A stretch of DNA of 5,759 nt from Clostridia bacterium (GTDB taxonomy: Bacteria > Bacillota_A > Clostridia > Oscillospirales > CAG-272): the NCBI GenBank assembly GCA_017395725.1, contig JAFQOB010000185.1, positions 1-5,759 on the forward strand. The letters run 5' to 3'. The notes below the pieces were generated by a model. That model was not told the origin of the DNA. It saw nothing but the letters and a program-made list of their open reading frames with translations, and ran no database searches. Positions 5,175 to 5,759 of the stretch are shown here, in pieces (positions within the stretch are counted from its first letter, which is position 1; every line of letters starts with the position of its first letter). The position numbers and the translations under genes are program-made.

Positions 5175-5702
5175 ATGAAGATTACAACAGTAGGAAGACA
5201 AATGGATGTGCCTCGTGATTTGAAAGAATTGTTCGAGACGAAGCTTTTAAAATTTGATAAGTTTTTCAAAGATGAAGCAGAGGCAGTGATCACAATTTCA
5301 AGAAAGAAGAATCTTGAATGTCTTGAACTGATGATTACTGCAAACGGAACACTTTTCAGAAGTGAGGAATCGGATACCACATTCCGCAATGCGCTTGATA
5401 AGGCGGTTGATACCATTGAAAGACAGATACGCAAGAATAAGACAAGATTAGAGAAGAAGTTCAAGGGAAGCAGTTATGATATAGAAGCTTTTTTAGGAGA
5501 GGATTACGATGTAGAGGAAGAGGGCGAGTTTGAGATAAGGACAAAGACCTTTTCGTTTAAGCCTATGTCGGTGGAGGAAGCGATATTGCAAATGAATCTT
5601 CTAAGACACGAGTTCTTTGTTTTTACTAATATGGATACAGATGACGTGAATGTTGTATACAAGAGGAAAAACGGAGGATACGGACTGATTGTTCCGGGAT
5701 AA
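5175..5702 (+). CDS. hpf: Long-form ribosome hibernation promoting factor
   Basis: This 175-aa cytoplasmic protein has the two-domain layout of long HPF (also called YvyD or HPF-long). The N-terminal beta-alpha-beta-beta-beta-alpha domain (about 1-96) begins MKITTVGRQMDVP and carries many lysines and arginines in its second helix (IERQIRKNKTRLEKKFK, 81-97), as expected for binding the 30S decoding region. An acidic linker (about 103-120) leads to the C-terminal dimerisation domain (about 121-175) with KTFSFKPMSVEEAILQM, then HEFFVFTN and NVVYKRKNGGYGLI. That domain pairs two 70S ribosomes into inactive 100S particles in Firmicutes. Length is at the short end of the long-HPF range but complete. 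An ATG six bases upstream (5169) would add Met-Glu. Own promoter and terminator make it monocistronic. Expression is usually tied to stationary phase or stress, but no alternative-sigma promoter is evident here. Confidence 0.95.
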   Translation: MKITTVGRQMDVPRDLKELFETKLLKFDKFFKDEAEAVITISRKKNLECLELMITANGTLFRSEESDTTFRNALDKAVDTIERQIRKNKTRLEKKFKGSSYDIEAFLGEDYDVEEEGEFEIRTKTFSFKPMSVEEAILQMNLLRHEFFVFTNMDTDDVNVVYKRKNGGYGLIVPG

Positions 5703-5716
5703 AAAACAGCAAACAT

Positions 5717-5753
5717 ACAGCCCAAAACAGATTTCTGTTTTGGGTTGTTTTTT
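5717..5753 (+). terminator. Rho-independent terminator after hpf
   Basis: A 14-bp stem with one G-T pair links 5717-5730 (core CCCAAAACAG) to 5735-5748 (core CTGTTTTGGG) around the 4-nt loop ATTT. It runs into six T residues at 5748-5753. It begins 14 nt after the hpf stop codon. Confidence 0.92.
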
Positions 5754-5759
5754 GTGTGT

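Noticed and set aside
4937..5464. Minus-strand open frame of 175 codons across the asd-hpf intergenic region
   Set aside because: It runs through the asd terminator, the hpf promoter and the conserved hpf N-terminal domain, so it is a shadow frame.

Overview
The window looks like chromosomal DNA from a low-GC member of the Bacillota, most likely class Clostridia. The signs are AT-rich coding with many AGA and ATA codons, strong SigA-type promoters, purine-rich Shine-Dalgarno sites, a T-box leader and a long-form hibernation promoting factor. I see no rRNA, tRNA, CRISPR array, insertion sequence, phage gene or replication origin.

Layout from left to right. (1) Positions 1-343, minus strand: the N-terminal 114 codons of a conserved protein that resembles the NodB-like/DUF2334-type deacetylase group; it runs off the left edge. 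(2) Positions 344-555: a divergent intergenic region with one good promoter on each strand and a perfect 10-bp inverted repeat between them. (3) Positions 556-3538, plus strand: four tightly packed genes behind a perfect-consensus promoter. They encode a membrane-anchored extracellular SGNH (DUF4886-like) hydrolase that starts at TTG, a DUF6323-like protein, a DUF6179-like protein and cytidine deaminase (cdd). The junctions are a 1-nt gap, a 14-nt overlap and an ATGA overlap, so this is very probably one operon. (4) Positions 3539-3869: a promoter followed by a complete T-box riboswitch with antiterminator and terminator. The best manual reading of the specifier is ACC (threonine). (5) Positions 3870-4958: asd, an aspartate-semialdehyde dehydrogenase of the archaeal/fungal-like type, closed by a strong terminator. 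(6) Positions 5175-5702: long-form hpf with its own extended -10 promoter and a strong terminator at the right edge.

How the genes work together. The asd unit is ordinary amino-acid metabolism: uncharged tRNA, probably tRNA-Thr, would switch on the enzyme feeding threonine, methionine and lysine/diaminopimelate synthesis. hpf makes the protein that dimerises and protects idle ribosomes. The four-gene cluster is the least explained part. It joins a surface esterase-like protein and a pair of unknown proteins to a pyrimidine salvage enzyme. The DUF6323/DUF6179 pair is known to me only as co-occurring clostridial domains of unknown function. All family assignments come from reading motifs by eye and recalled family knowledge; no search was run.
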